Assembly (NCBI RefSeq): GCF_000993785.3
Contig: NZ_CP009922.3
Span: 1,984,001 to 2,048,000, forward strand
DNA from: Streptomyces xiamenensis
GTDB lineage: Bacteria > Actinomycetota > Actinomycetes > Streptomycetales > Streptomycetaceae
Direction: 5' to 3'
DNA length: 64,000 bases
A program made the position numbers and the translations under genes. The notes under the pieces are model-generated. The model made no database searches, was not told where the DNA came from, and saw only the letters and a list, made by a program, of their open reading frames with translations. The stretch's first letter is position 1; the number at the start of each line of letters is the position of its first letter. This document shows, piece after piece, positions 12,390-21,454 of the stretch.

Positions 12390-14059
12390 AGCGGGTTGAC
12401 CGTCATGCAGGCGTTCTCGTCCTTGCCGGTCACCGCCTCGTCCTCCCGCAGGATCTCCTCGGGGACGTCGTCCCGTTCACGGTCCCCGGCGTCCCCGGCC
12501 CCGGCCTCCTCAGCGTCCGCGTCGGGCTCCTCCTGCGGTGCCGCGTACAGCGTGCCCTCGCGCCAGTCCGCGCCGATCGTCAGGACCAGCACCGTCGTGC
12601 CCTCGCTCTCGCGCACGGCGCTCGCCGGCAGGCCCAGGGCCTCCGCCACCGCCCGCGCGTCCGCCAGCCGCTGCGGGTCCCCGGCCGGGTAGCCGAGCGT
12701 CGTCGCGTCCTGGGTGACCCAGGTGTCGTCCGCGTACGCCTGGGTGTAGCCCTCCCCGTACAGCGCGCCCGCGACCTGTGAGGCGCGCCCGGGGACCGGG
12801 CCGATGGCGGCGGTGCCCGTGCCGTTGCGCACGGCCACCGCGATCTCCTCCGCGGGGGCCGGGTCCGGCGCCTCGGCGGCCAGCCGCTCCGCCTCCGCCT
12901 CCTCGGCCGCGCGCAGCCCCTCGGCGTCGTCCAGGGCCACATCGTTGCGGATCGCCGAGAAGATCCGCTCGGCGCGCTCGGCGTCCGGGATGACATGGGC
13001 GGCGGGGCGCTGCGGGTCGGGCAGCCACGGCATGGTCACCATCGTCATCGCGTCGCTCGGCACGTTCTTCACGTCCTCGCCCAGGTCGTACAGCGCCTCG
13101 ACGCTGCCCAGGCCCGGGTCCACGGTGAGCGCGTCGGTGGCGGCCTCGGCCAGGTCCATCAGCTGTACGGGGTCCGTCAGCTTCGTGCCCTGCTGCAACT
13201 CGGTGGCCATCGCCGTGAAGTACATCTGCTGGGCCTTGGTGCGGCCGATGTCGCTGCCGTCCTCGAAGCCGTGCCGGGTGCGCAGCCACTGGAGCGCCTG
13301 CTCGCCCTTGACCTCGGTGGTGCCGGCCTCCAGGTGCAGGCCCGAGTCCTCGTCGTGCACGTTGTCGGCCACGCACACCGGTACGCCGCCCACCGCGTCG
13401 GCCAGGGAGACCGCCCCGGCGAACTCGACCATCATGAAGTGGTCGATGGGGATGCCGGTCAGCTCCTCCCAGGTGGCCACGGTGCAGCCGGGGCCGCCGT
13501 GCTGGATGGAGGTGTTGATGGTGCGTTCGGTCTCCGGGTAGACCGTGCCGTCCTTGGGGTCGGTGCACTCGGGGATGGTGACGCGGGTGTCGCGCGGGAT
13601 GCTGAGCGCCGAGATGTGGCCGCGGTCGGCCGAGACGTGGATGAGCATCTGGGTGTCGGCCAGGCCGGGGCGGTCCGCGTTGTCGCGGGCGCCCCCCAGT
13701 TCGGCGTTGGCCTGCGAGCCGCGGCTGTCGGAGCCGAGCAGCAGGATGTTGATCGGGGTCTGGCCCTCGGCGTTGGGGGTGGCGCGGGGCAGCGGGGGTT
13801 TGCTGCCCAGGTTCAGCTCCTCCTTGGTGAGGTTGCTGTTGAGGTGCCGGAGGTAGAGGTAGCCGGCGCCCGCGGTGCCCAGGACGGCGACCGCCAGGCC
13901 GCCGGCCGTCCAGCGCAGCACGCGCACCCAGCGGCGGCGCCCCGGCGGGCGGGACGGGCCGGGTATCTCTCCCGGTTCCTCGTCCCCGCCGGCCGTCGCG
14001 CTGTCCTCGGTTGCCGCCGCCGCGTCGGGTGCGTCGGGTGTATCGGATTTATGAGGCAC
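12377..14059 (-). CDS. LCP family ligase with C-terminal LytR_C domain
   Basis: From the GTG at 14059 the protein has 560 residues: a charged cytoplasmic tail, a membrane segment (AGGLAVAVLGTAGAGYLYL), an LCP domain (INILLLGSDSRG, ALSIPRDTRV, ADAVGGVPVC, DIGRTKAQQ), and a LytR_C domain beginning IAVAVRNGTGTAAIG. The GTG overlaps the upstream LCP stop by 11 bases and has GAGAG six bases ahead. An upstream ATG at 14095 would overlap further. The role is attachment of envelope glycopolymers to peptidoglycan. An acidic tail with a single Cys (DENACMTVNPLHIW) closes the protein. Confidence 0.9.
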   Translation of the reverse strand: MPHKSDTPDAPDAAAATEDSATAGGDEEPGEIPGPSRPPGRRRWVRVLRWTAGGLAVAVLGTAGAGYLYLRHLNSNLTKEELNLGSKPPLPRATPNAEGQTPINILLLGSDSRGSQANAELGGARDNADRPGLADTQMLIHVSADRGHISALSIPRDTRVTIPECTDPKDGTVYPETERTINTSIQHGGPGCTVATWEELTGIPIDHFMMVEFAGAVSLADAVGGVPVCVADNVHDEDSGLHLEAGTTEVKGEQALQWLRTRHGFEDGSDIGRTKAQQMYFTAMATELQQGTKLTDPVQLMDLAEAATDALTVDPGLGSVEALYDLGEDVKNVPSDAMTMVTMPWLPDPQRPAAHVIPDAERAERIFSAIRNDVALDDAEGLRAAEEAEAERLAAEAPDPAPAEEIAVAVRNGTGTAAIGPVPGRASQVAGALYGEGYTQAYADDTWVTQDATTLGYPAGDPQRLADARAVAEALGLPASAVRESEGTTVLVLTIGADWREGTLYAAPQEEPDADAEEAGAGDAGDRERDDVPEEILREDEAVTGKDENACMTVNPLHIW

Positions 14060-15946
14060 AGATGCTCTCGTCGTCAGCGGTGATGGTGTCGACATCGGCC
14101 GGCTTCTCGGCCTTGACCTCGATCGGGATCCCCACACCCTGGAAGTCGTCGCCGAGGGTGAGGACCATCGGGGTGTCCCCGGCGTCCGCCGAGCCCTCCT
14201 TGAGCGCCTTCTTGGGCAGCCCCATCAGATCCGCGAGGGTCACGGCCTGTCCCGCCTGGTCGGGGCCGTACTCCAGGGTGGTGGTCTCCTGCGAGTCGGC
14301 GTTGGAGGCGTTGGTGGACAGCAGCACCCCGTGGGTGTTCTGCAGCCAGTTGACGGTGTCCTGGGCGGCGCCGATCACGTTGCCGCCGTTGTAGACATCC
14401 ACGCGGACCTCGGAGGCGGGGGCCGGTTCGGCCTTCTCCTCGTCCTCCTTGTCGCCGTTCTTCTCCTCGTCGCCGCTGTCGGTCAGCGACAGGTCCTCCT
14501 GGAGCATCCGGAACAGCGGCTCGGCCTTGCCGCTGTCGAGCACGACGGTCGCCTTGGCGTCCTCCGGCTCGTCGGGGTTGTCCACGACCGGGAGGGTGAC
14601 GAAGGAGATGTCCTTGACCGGGACCTTGCCCAGTTCCTGGGCGATGTCGTTCAGCTTGTCGATGCTGCCGATGCCGGTGTCCACGGTCAGCGCCTTGGTG
14701 GCGGTGTCGGCCAGGCCCCACAGCTTGGTGGGCTCCTTGAGGGTGCCGACCATCTCGCGGGCCAGCGAGCCGAGGAACTGCTGCTGGAGCTTGATCCGGC
14801 TCAGGTCGCTGCTCTGGCCCACGCCGTAACGGGTACGGACGAAGCCCAGCGCGTCCTCACCCTGGAGGCGGTGGGTGCCGGCCTCCATGTGGAAGTGCGA
14901 CTTGTCGTCGCTGATGTCCTTGGCGAGGAGACCTCGACGCCGCCGACCGCCGTGGACAGGTCCTTCACGGCGTTGAAGTCGGCCATCATGAAGTGGTTGA
15001 TCTCGACGCCGGTGATCTCCTCGACCGTGCGCCACACACAGCCCGGGTCGCGGCCGTCCACGCCGAGGCTGTAGTTGAAGCGGGTCTGCGCGGTGCCCGG
15101 GATGGTCACGGTCTCGCCGTCCCGCTTGACCTCGCAGTCCGGGATGTCGGTGATGAGGTCCCGGGGGATGCTCAGCCCGGTGGCGTGGGTGCGGTCCTGG
15201 GAGAAGTGCAGGAGTATGACGGTGTCGGCGCGGCCTTCGTCGCCCGAGTTGCCGTAGTCCTCGTTGCCGGCCCCGGTGCGCTTGTCGGTGCCGATGAACA
15301 GGACGTTGACCGGCGCGTCCTTCTGGAACGGGTTGTCCGCGCCGACGACGTCGACCTTGTCGATGTTGCCGTTGAGCCGTTGGTAGGCGTAGAAGGCGGT
15401 GGCGCAGCCGACGACGAGCAGCAGTGCCAGCCCGCCGCCTATCCACATCAGGGCTTTCTTGCCCTTGCCCTTCTTCTTGGCCTGGGCCTTGCGGCGGTCG
15501 GCGCGGCTGCCGGTGGGGCCGGCGGCGGACCCGGAGCGCGTGGTGGCGCTCTCCTTGCGGCGGCCGCCGGAGCGCTGGGCGGGTACGGCGCGCTCGGCCG
15601 AACCGGCGCCCGTGCCCGAACCGGAGGCCGCGCCCGGGCCCGAACCCGCGCCCGGACCGCTGCCGGTGCCCCGGCTGGTGTCCTCCCGGGGGGAAGACGG
15701 CGCGCGACGCTGGTGTGGCGGAGCGTTACGGGGGGTAGGTCTGTCACCGGAAGCCGGGGAGTGTGCCCCGGAGCGCGGTCTGCCGGGCCGCCCGGTGGTG
15801 TCCCCGGGCAGCCTGAGTTCGTAGTTACCGGTGTCCGGGTTCAACACCCACTGGTCTGCGGGATCGATATCGCCCGCGCCCCCACGTCCCTGCGCGTCCA
15901 CGTAACCGTGCGCCCTCCGTGTGCCGACTGAGAAGTCAGACGGCAC
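14049..15946 (-). pseudogene. LCP family ligase with LytR_C domain, one-base frameshift
   Basis: The gene starts at GTG 15946 with a long Gly/Ser/Arg-rich cytoplasmic tail, then a membrane segment (MWIGGGLALLLVVGCATAFYA) and the first half of an LCP domain (VNVLFIGTDKRTG, GLSIPRDLI, STAVGGVEV). Around 14923-14932 the frame shifts: coding sequence reads GTC TCC TCG CC where family members have VCLAKD, as if one G were missing. The second frame continues with LAKDISDDKSHFHMEAG, DLSRIKLQQQF and a LytR_C domain to the TAA at 14049. Restoring one base gives about 632 residues. It may be intact in the organism. Confidence 0.85.
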
Positions 15947-16017
15947 ACATTAGCCGCACGGTTCCGCGGGTCCGCACGGCGGTGACGTATTCCACCCGGG
16001 CCCGGCGAGGAGAATAT

Positions 16018-16236
16018 TTAGATACTTCCGTTTTTCTGGTCCTTCGTCGGCAGCGAGGACGCGTAGATCAAGCCGTGGTGCAGGGCGTATCCGGTGCCGG
16101 CGACCGCCAGGACGACGGCCGCCACGGTCACCGCCAGCCGCCGCGCCCAGCGGGTGGCGCCGGGGTGGGTGCGGGCGGGGGCCGGGGTGCTTTCCTCGTA
16201 CGGCCGGTGGCGCGTGGCCTGTCGGGGCAACCTCAT
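16018..16236 (-). CDS. Small single-pass membrane protein, unknown
   Basis: The 72-residue product has a basic N-terminus, one hydrophobic helix (LAVTVAAVVLAVAGTGYAL) and a short polar tail (LPTKDQKNGSI). It begins 39 bases after the TIGR03089-type gene and lies upstream of the LCP gene on the same strand, so it may belong to that transcription unit. I do not recognise a family. The composition is consistent with coding, but it is short. Confidence 0.5.
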   Translation of the reverse strand: MRLPRQATRHRPYEESTPAPARTHPGATRWARRLAVTVAAVVLAVAGTGYALHHGLIYASSLPTKDQKNGSI

Positions 16237-16275
16237 GGTGCTGATCCTGCGGGCCCGCCGCCCGGGCGGCCACTG

Positions 16276-17031
16276 TCAGTCGGCGAAGTGGGTGACGCCC
16301 TCGCTCGTCCGGCGGGCGGCGAGCGCCGCCTCCTCCAGCCGGTCCGCGCCGGGAGCCAGCACCACCGAGGCGCCGGCCGCCAGCGGTGCGAACAGCCCCG
16401 CGGACAGCCCCTCCCAGGTGTCGTAGCCGCGCAGGGACAGCAGCCGGGCACCGGCGGACAGGCCGAGGTCGCCGGCGTCCTCGCGGGCGGCGGCCAGCAC
16501 TTCGGCGCCGGTCATCTCCTGGCCCTCGACCACCAGCACCGGGTCCTCGGGCCCCGGCGGGTCGAAGGAGGTGAAGGCGTCGCCCTGCCCGGGGATGAGC
16601 AACGCGTGGTCCTGGAAGCCGTCCGGCGGACCGGCGGGGAAGCGGGCACCGAGCGGGTGCAGGCTGACCGCGATGCGCTCACCGCGACAGGCACGGGCCT
16701 CCTCGATCCGGTCGGGGCCGGCGACGACGGCATCGGCGTCCTCGGGGTCGCCGTCGATGTCGGCGACGACTCCGGTGGCGGCGCACGCCAGCAGCCAGGC
16801 GGCGGTCTGCCAGTGTGCGGGCAGCAGCAGGGCGAGGCGCTGCCCGCGCTCGACGACGAGGTCGTCCTGGAGGGCGTTGGCCATCTTCGCCACCCAATTG
16901 GCGAGGGTGGTCGCGGAGAGTTCCACGCGGGCACCGAGGGTGTCGTCGTAGTACGTCACCAGGGGACGTCCCGCGTCCGCGGCCAGGGCGGAACGCAGCA
17001 GGTCGGCGGGGGTGTGTTCGGAAGAGTTCAT
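16276..17031 (-). CDS. TIGR03089 family protein (AMP-binding enzyme relative)
   Basis: The 251-residue protein aligns by eye with the N-terminal part of acyl-AMP ligases: VTYYDDTLGARVELSATTLANWVAKMAN resembles the A1/A2 region, and QRLALLLPAHWQTAAWLLAC the next block. It lacks the A3-A10 ATP and acyl sites, so it is unlikely to be an active ligase. This truncated architecture is the actinobacterial TIGR03089 family of unknown function. The ATG at 17031 is preferred because TACTGT lies seven bases before it. Confidence 0.8.
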   Translation of the reverse strand: MNSSEHTPADLLRSALAADAGRPLVTYYDDTLGARVELSATTLANWVAKMANALQDDLVVERGQRLALLLPAHWQTAAWLLACAATGVVADIDGDPEDADAVVAGPDRIEEARACRGERIAVSLHPLGARFPAGPPDGFQDHALLIPGQGDAFTSFDPPGPEDPVLVVEGQEMTGAEVLAAAREDAGDLGLSAGARLLSLRGYDTWEGLSAGLFAPLAAGASVVLAPGADRLEEAALAARRTSEGVTHFAD

Positions 17032-17038
17032 CACCGCC

Positions 17039-17044
17039 ACAGTA
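17039..17044 (-). promoter_or_regulatory. Leaderless-type -10 (TACTGT) for the TIGR03089 gene
   Basis: TACTGT fits TANNNT and ends seven bases before the ATG at 17031. It decides the start over an in-frame ATG nine bases upstream. Confidence 0.45.
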
Positions 17045-17141
17045 CGCCGGGCGGGTTGCCGCCGCAGGGGGCCCGGGCGAGGGGCGGCGCGGCTCCTTGC
17101 TTACGGAGCGTCAGATTACGAATGGACAGTTTTGAACCACT

Positions 17142-18425
17142 ATGTCCACGATCTTTGTCATGCGTGCATTCATTGCTTCCACCATCGGTGTCACCTGTGC
17201 TGCCGCACTCGCCGTCCCGCTCGTTGTGCCCCTGGGCACCGGGAGTGCCGTCGCCGCGTCCGCCCCGCGTACGGCCGCCACCACCACGGAGGCGAGCGGC
17301 ATTCAGTCGCTGCCGCTCGAACCGCTCGCTCCCGCGGCCCGTTCGGCGGACGGCGGCGGGGAGGTGGGGCTGCCGGCCCGGGAGACCGAACCGTTCTCGC
17401 TGCTCGGCGTCGTGTGGGCGGACGCAGCCGAGGAGTTGCACGGCGAGGCCGAGGTGCGCACCCGCGCCCTGGACGGCGAGTGGTCCGGATGGCAGCCGCT
17501 GGAGACCCACACCGACCACGCCCCGGACCGGAACACCGCGGAGGCGGCGGCCGGCGCGCTGCGCGGCGGCACGGCGCCGCTGTGGGTGGGCGCCTCGGAC
17601 GCCGTCGAGGTGCGGGTGTGGCCCGAGGACGGCACGGCGCCGGTGACCGGGCTCCCCGAGGGACTGAGCCTGGAACTCATCGACCCGGACACCGGCGTGG
17701 ACGCCGCGGTCGCCGTCGACGCCGCCGGCACCAGCGTGGCCACCGCCGACCGGGGCGCCACACCCGCCACGGGTGTCTCGGGCGTCTCGGGCGACGGAGC
17801 ACAGTCCGCCCCCGCCGCGTACCCGGGGCCGCGCCCGCCGATCACCACCCGGGCCGGCTGGGGCGCCGACGAGAGCCTGCGCGAGAGCGCCTTCGCCTAC
17901 ACCGACATGGTGAAGACGGTCTTCGTGCACCACACCGCGGGCGGCAACAACTACTCCTGTGCGGAGGCCCCCGCCATCATCCGCGGCATCTACCGGTACC
18001 ACGTGCAGTCCCAGGGCTGGCGGGACGTCGGCTACAACTTCTTCGTGGACAAGTGCGGCACCATCTACGAGGGCCGGGCCGGCGGCGTGGACCGGGCCGT
18101 GCAGGGCGCGCACACCGCCGGGTTCAACCACAACAGCATGGGCGTGGCCCTGCTGGGCAGCCACGGCTCCAGCGCCCCCACCAAGGAGGCCCTGAACGCG
18201 GTCTCCCAGCTGTCGGCCTGGAAGCTGGGCCTGTCCGGCATCAACCCCAAGAGCTCCCGCAACCGCACCTCGATGGGCGGCGGCCTCTACGCGAAGGGCG
18301 TCACGGTGAAGATGGCCAACATCTCGGGCCACCGCGACGGCTTCGCCACCGAGTGCCCCGGTGAGCAGCTGTACGCGCAGCTGCCCGCCATCCGTTCCAC
18401 CGCGGCCGGGTTCCAGGGCCGCTGA
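17142..18425 (+). CDS. Secreted PGRP-type N-acetylmuramoyl-L-alanine amidase
   Basis: The 427-residue protein has a signal peptide (an ATG at 17160, MRAFIASTIGVTCAAALAVP, is an equally good start), a Trp/Gly-rich middle region (GEWSGWQPLETHTD, APLWVGASDAVEV), and a C-terminal amidase_2/PGRP domain. In that domain FVHHTAGGNNYSC gives the first zinc His, DVGYNFFVDKCGTIYEGR the Tyr region, and ISGHRDGFATECPG the second His and Cys ligands. Such enzymes cut the muramoyl-L-alanine bond of peptidoglycan. Its location beside LCP ligases fits wall remodelling. Confidence 0.92.
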   Translation: MSTIFVMRAFIASTIGVTCAAALAVPLVVPLGTGSAVAASAPRTAATTTEASGIQSLPLEPLAPAARSADGGGEVGLPARETEPFSLLGVVWADAAEELHGEAEVRTRALDGEWSGWQPLETHTDHAPDRNTAEAAAGALRGGTAPLWVGASDAVEVRVWPEDGTAPVTGLPEGLSLELIDPDTGVDAAVAVDAAGTSVATADRGATPATGVSGVSGDGAQSAPAAYPGPRPPITTRAGWGADESLRESAFAYTDMVKTVFVHHTAGGNNYSCAEAPAIIRGIYRYHVQSQGWRDVGYNFFVDKCGTIYEGRAGGVDRAVQGAHTAGFNHNSMGVALLGSHGSSAPTKEALNAVSQLSAWKLGLSGINPKSSRNRTSMGGGLYAKGVTVKMANISGHRDGFATECPGEQLYAQLPAIRSTAAGFQGR

Positions 18426-18454
18426 CCGCCTCGGGCACCGGGCCGGCCACCGGC

Positions 18455-18460
18455 TAGCCT
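18455..18460 (+). promoter_or_regulatory. Leaderless-type -10 (TAGCCT) for the DNA glycosylase gene
   Basis: TAGCCT sits nine bases before the ATG at 18470, with no ribosome site between. It is a typical Streptomyces leaderless arrangement. Confidence 0.45.
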
Positions 18461-18469
18461 GGCCGGAAC

Positions 18470-19396
18470 ATGACCGAACGCCCTCTCGAAGAACACTGGA
18501 CCCCACCCGGGTCCCAGCCGTACGACCTGCGCCGCAGCATCGGAGTGCTGCGGCGCGGGCCGTACGACCCCGCGTTCGGCAGCGACCCCGACGGCACGCT
18601 GTGGCGGGCGACCCGCACCCCGCGGGGACCGGCCACGCTGCGGCTGCGCCAGGACCACGCGCCGGACCGCACCGTGCGCGCCGCCGCCTGGGGGCCGGGC
18701 GCCGCCTGGGTGCTGGAACGGCTGCCGGCCCTGCTGGGCGGCGAGGACGACCCGTCCGGCTTCGTCCCCCGGCACCGGGTGGTGGCCGAGTCCTGGCGCC
18801 GCAACCAGGGTCTGCGGCTGATCCGTACCGGCCAGGTCATGGAGGTCCTGGTGCCCTGCGTGCTGGAGCAGCGGGTCACCACCGAGGACGCGCACCGTTC
18901 GTGGCGGCTGCTGCTGCGCCGGTTCGGCGAACCGGCCCCGGGGGCGCCGCAGCTGTACGTGCCGCCGGACGCGCGCACCCTGGTCCGCGTCCCGTCGTGG
19001 GAGTGGCACCGGGCGGGGGTGGACGGCAAGCGGTCGGCGGCGATCGTCCGGGCGGCCCGCGTGGCGCGCCGGATGGAGGAGGCGGCGGCGATGGACCTGC
19101 CGGCGGCCGTCGCCCGGCTGTGCGCGATCGACGGCATCGGCCCCTGGACGGCGGCCGAGACGCTGCAGCGCAGCAACGGCGCGCCGGACGCGGTGACGGT
19201 CGGGGATCTGCATCTGCCCGGCCTGATCGGCTACGCGCTCACCGGGGAGCGGGGCGCGGACGACGCCCGGATGCTGGAGTTGCTGGAGCCGTACGCCGGG
19301 CAGCGCCACCGGGCGGCCCGGCTGATCCTGCTGTCGGGGGTCGCCCCGGCCCGGCGCGCCCCGCGCCAGCGGCACGCGCGGATCGCCCGGCTGTGA
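18470..19396 (+). CDS. HhH-GPD DNA glycosylase (AlkA-like 3-methyladenine glycosylase)
   Basis: The 308-residue protein carries a helix-hairpin-helix motif, LCAIDGIGPWTAAETLQRS, followed by TVGDLHLPGLIGYAL, in which Asp246 is the expected catalytic aspartate of the HhH-GPD family. The absence of four C-terminal cysteines argues against an endonuclease III-type Fe-S enzyme and favours the AlkA-like monofunctional class. It would excise alkylated bases in base excision repair. The N-terminal half (DLRRSIGVLRRGPYDPAF) fits the AlkA N-terminal fold in actinomycetes. Confidence 0.88.
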   Translation: MTERPLEEHWTPPGSQPYDLRRSIGVLRRGPYDPAFGSDPDGTLWRATRTPRGPATLRLRQDHAPDRTVRAAAWGPGAAWVLERLPALLGGEDDPSGFVPRHRVVAESWRRNQGLRLIRTGQVMEVLVPCVLEQRVTTEDAHRSWRLLLRRFGEPAPGAPQLYVPPDARTLVRVPSWEWHRAGVDGKRSAAIVRAARVARRMEEAAAMDLPAAVARLCAIDGIGPWTAAETLQRSNGAPDAVTVGDLHLPGLIGYALTGERGADDARMLELLEPYAGQRHRAARLILLSGVAPARRAPRQRHARIARL

Positions 19397-19462
19397 GCCG
19401 GCGACCGCTGCGGCGCCTCCGCGATGACGAGCGGAGAGCGGTGACAAACGTCACCGTCCGGT

Positions 19463-19990
19463 TCACGCGCCGCGCGACTCCTTGATGGCCCGCCGCCTGG
19501 CCAGCCGGTGGCTGCGGCGGATCTGCGCCTCCTGGTGACGGCGGCGGTCCTCGTCGTTCTCGGGCACGACCGGGGGGACGGGGCGGGGCTTTCCGTTGTC
19601 GTCGACGGCGGCGAAGACGAGGTAGGCGGTGCCGACCCGGGTGGCGGGGGTGGACTCGTTCCAGCGCTCGGCCATGACCTTGACACCGATCTCCATGGAG
19701 GAGCGGCCCGTCCAGTTGCACTGGGCGTGTACATGCACCAAGTCGCCGACCTTCACGGGCTCCAGAAACACCATCTCGTCCATCGAGGCGGTGACGGCGG
19801 GGCCGCCGGAGTGCCGTCCCGCGACGGCGCCCGCGGCGTCGTCGACGAGCTTCATGATGACTCCCCCGTGCACGGTTCCCATCAGATTGGTGTCGTTCTG
19901 GGTCATGATGTGCGACAGGGTGGTGCGCGAGGCACCGGTGGGCTTGCCGGGAAGATCGTTCTCCGGGCGGGAAATGACGGGATCTGTCAT
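19463..19990 (-). CDS. Hotdog-fold acyl-CoA thioesterase (YciA/ACOT-like)
   Basis: The 175-residue protein has the hotdog catalytic block NLMGTVHGGVIMKLVDDAAGA, with Asp as the likely acid, and TASMDEMVFLEPVKVGDLVHV, typical of the YciA/ACOT7 group that hydrolyses acyl-CoA to free acid and CoA. A basic extension (RRSHRLARRRAIKES) follows the domain. The ATG at 19990 has TACGCT six bases ahead, deciding it over an ATG 36 bases upstream. Confidence 0.88.
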   Translation of the reverse strand: MTDPVISRPENDLPGKPTGASRTTLSHIMTQNDTNLMGTVHGGVIMKLVDDAAGAVAGRHSGGPAVTASMDEMVFLEPVKVGDLVHVHAQCNWTGRSSMEIGVKVMAERWNESTPATRVGTAYLVFAAVDDNGKPRPVPPVVPENDEDRRRHQEAQIRRSHRLARRRAIKESRGA

Positions 19991-19996
19991 AAGACC

Positions 19997-20002
19997 AGCG
20001 TA
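19997..20002 (-). promoter_or_regulatory. Leaderless-type -10 (TACGCT) for the thioesterase gene
   Basis: TACGCT ends six bases before the ATG at 19990, consistent with a leaderless transcript. Confidence 0.45.
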
Positions 20003-20089
20003 AGGCGGGGAATCCTTGTGCATCAGCTCTGCCACAAGTGACCGGGGCCACTCCCCAGCGGCCCTGGCCTCGGGGGACACTGCTGAGTT

Positions 20090-21361
20090 ATGAGCGACTG
20101 GCCCCAGGGATGGACGGACGACGATCAGCCGCGCGCGGACCGCTACGGGCGGGGCAGCGGCGGCGGCCCCGAGGGCGCCCGGGTGATGCCGCACGTACGG
20201 CGGCCCGCGCCCGGCGGCACACCCCAGGGGCCCCCGCAGCCGAGAGGCGGCGGCCATGACGCGTACGACGACGGCTACAGCGAGGGGCAGGTCTACCGGG
20301 GCTCGGGGCAGGGCGGCCCGCGCCATCCCGGTCCGCCGCCGGCCGCGCGGGGCCCGTACGACGGCGACGGGCCGCCGCGGCGGCCCGTCCGCTGGGGACG
20401 GCGGATAGGGTACTCGGCGCTCGCGCTGGTGCTGGTGCTGCTGGTGATCGCGACCGGCACCTACTTCTGGGCGAACAGCAAGCTCAACCGTGAGGTGGAC
20501 CTCGCCTCCGTCGAGGACCGGCCGGACAGCGGCAAGGGCACCAACTATCTGATCGTGGGCTCGGACAGCCGCGAGGGGCTGAGCGACGAGCAGAAGAACG
20601 ATCTGTCCACCGGCTCGGCCGAGGGCAAGCGCACGGACACCATGATCCTGCTGCACGTCGGCGACAACGGCTCCACGATGATCTCGCTGCCGCGTGACTC
20701 GTGGGTGACGATCCCGGAGTTCACCGGCTCGGTGTCCGGCAACCGCATCCCGGCCCAGCAGCAGAAGCTCAACGCCGCCTTCTCCATCGAGGGCCCCGAG
20801 CTGCTGGTGCGGACAGTGGAGTACAACACCGGGGTGCGCATCGACCACTACGTGGAGGTCGGCTTCGGCGGTTTCGCCAATGTGGTGGACGCGCTGGGCG
20901 GGGTCGAGATGTGCTTCGACAAGGCCATCCAGGACAAGAACAGCGGCGCCGACTTCGCCGAGGGCTGCCAGACGCTGAACGGCGCCGAGTCGCTGGCGTT
21001 CAACCGGCAGCGGTACCAGGAGGCCGAGGGCGACCTGGGCCGTACCAAGAACCAGCAGAAGTTCCTGGGCGCGCTGGCCGGCCAGACCGGCTCCCCGGCC
21101 ACCGTGCTGAACCCGTTCAAGCTGTACCCGACGCTGAGCGCCACCACGGACGCGCTGATCGTCGACAAGGACATGAGCCTGTGGCAGCTGGGCCGGATGT
21201 TCCTGGCGATGCGCGGCGCCGAGCAGATGAACATCCCGGTCGCCAACCCGGGTTACGCCACCGACAAGGGCTCGGCGGTGCTGTGGGACATGGATCAGAC
21301 CGAACTGCTGATGAGCCAGATCATCAACGACGAGAAGGTCACCGTCGGCGTGAAGGACTGA
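20090..21361 (+). CDS. LCP family wall-polymer ligase
   Basis: The 423-residue protein has a disordered Gly/Pro/Arg-rich cytoplasmic tail (residues 1 to about 100), a membrane helix (IGYSALALVLVLLVIATGTYF), and one LCP domain: NYLIVGSDSREGL, RTDTMILLHVG, MISLPRDSWV, VVDALGGVEMC, DLGRTKNQQKF. There is no LytR_C domain. It is the fourth LCP protein within 11 kb, which suggests several distinct glycopolymers or partly redundant enzymes. Transcription ends at the strong hairpin at 21399-21434. Confidence 0.92.
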   Translation: MSDWPQGWTDDDQPRADRYGRGSGGGPEGARVMPHVRRPAPGGTPQGPPQPRGGGHDAYDDGYSEGQVYRGSGQGGPRHPGPPPAARGPYDGDGPPRRPVRWGRRIGYSALALVLVLLVIATGTYFWANSKLNREVDLASVEDRPDSGKGTNYLIVGSDSREGLSDEQKNDLSTGSAEGKRTDTMILLHVGDNGSTMISLPRDSWVTIPEFTGSVSGNRIPAQQQKLNAAFSIEGPELLVRTVEYNTGVRIDHYVEVGFGGFANVVDALGGVEMCFDKAIQDKNSGADFAEGCQTLNGAESLAFNRQRYQEAEGDLGRTKNQQKFLGALAGQTGSPATVLNPFKLYPTLSATTDALIVDKDMSLWQLGRMFLAMRGAEQMNIPVANPGYATDKGSAVLWDMDQTELLMSQIINDEKVTVGVKD

Positions 21362-21398
21362 GCGGACCACAAGCCGCCGGGGGCGGACGGAACGGAAA

Positions 21399-21434
21399 GA
21401 GGGGCGGGACGGCCGGTCGGCCGTCCCGCCCCTC
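21399..21434. terminator. Bidirectional terminator hairpin
   Basis: A perfect 17-base stem (starting GAGGGGCGGGACGG on the left arm) with a two-base centre lies between the convergent LCP and UDP-glucose dehydrogenase genes. There is no T-run, as is usual for high-GC actinobacterial terminators. Confidence 0.85.
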
Positions 21435-21454
21435 TCCTGTCCTCGCCCCTCAGC

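Noticed and set aside
16276..17031. Functional acyl-AMP ligase
   Set aside because: Only the N-terminal blocks are present; the ATP-binding core motifs are missing, as in the TIGR03089 family.
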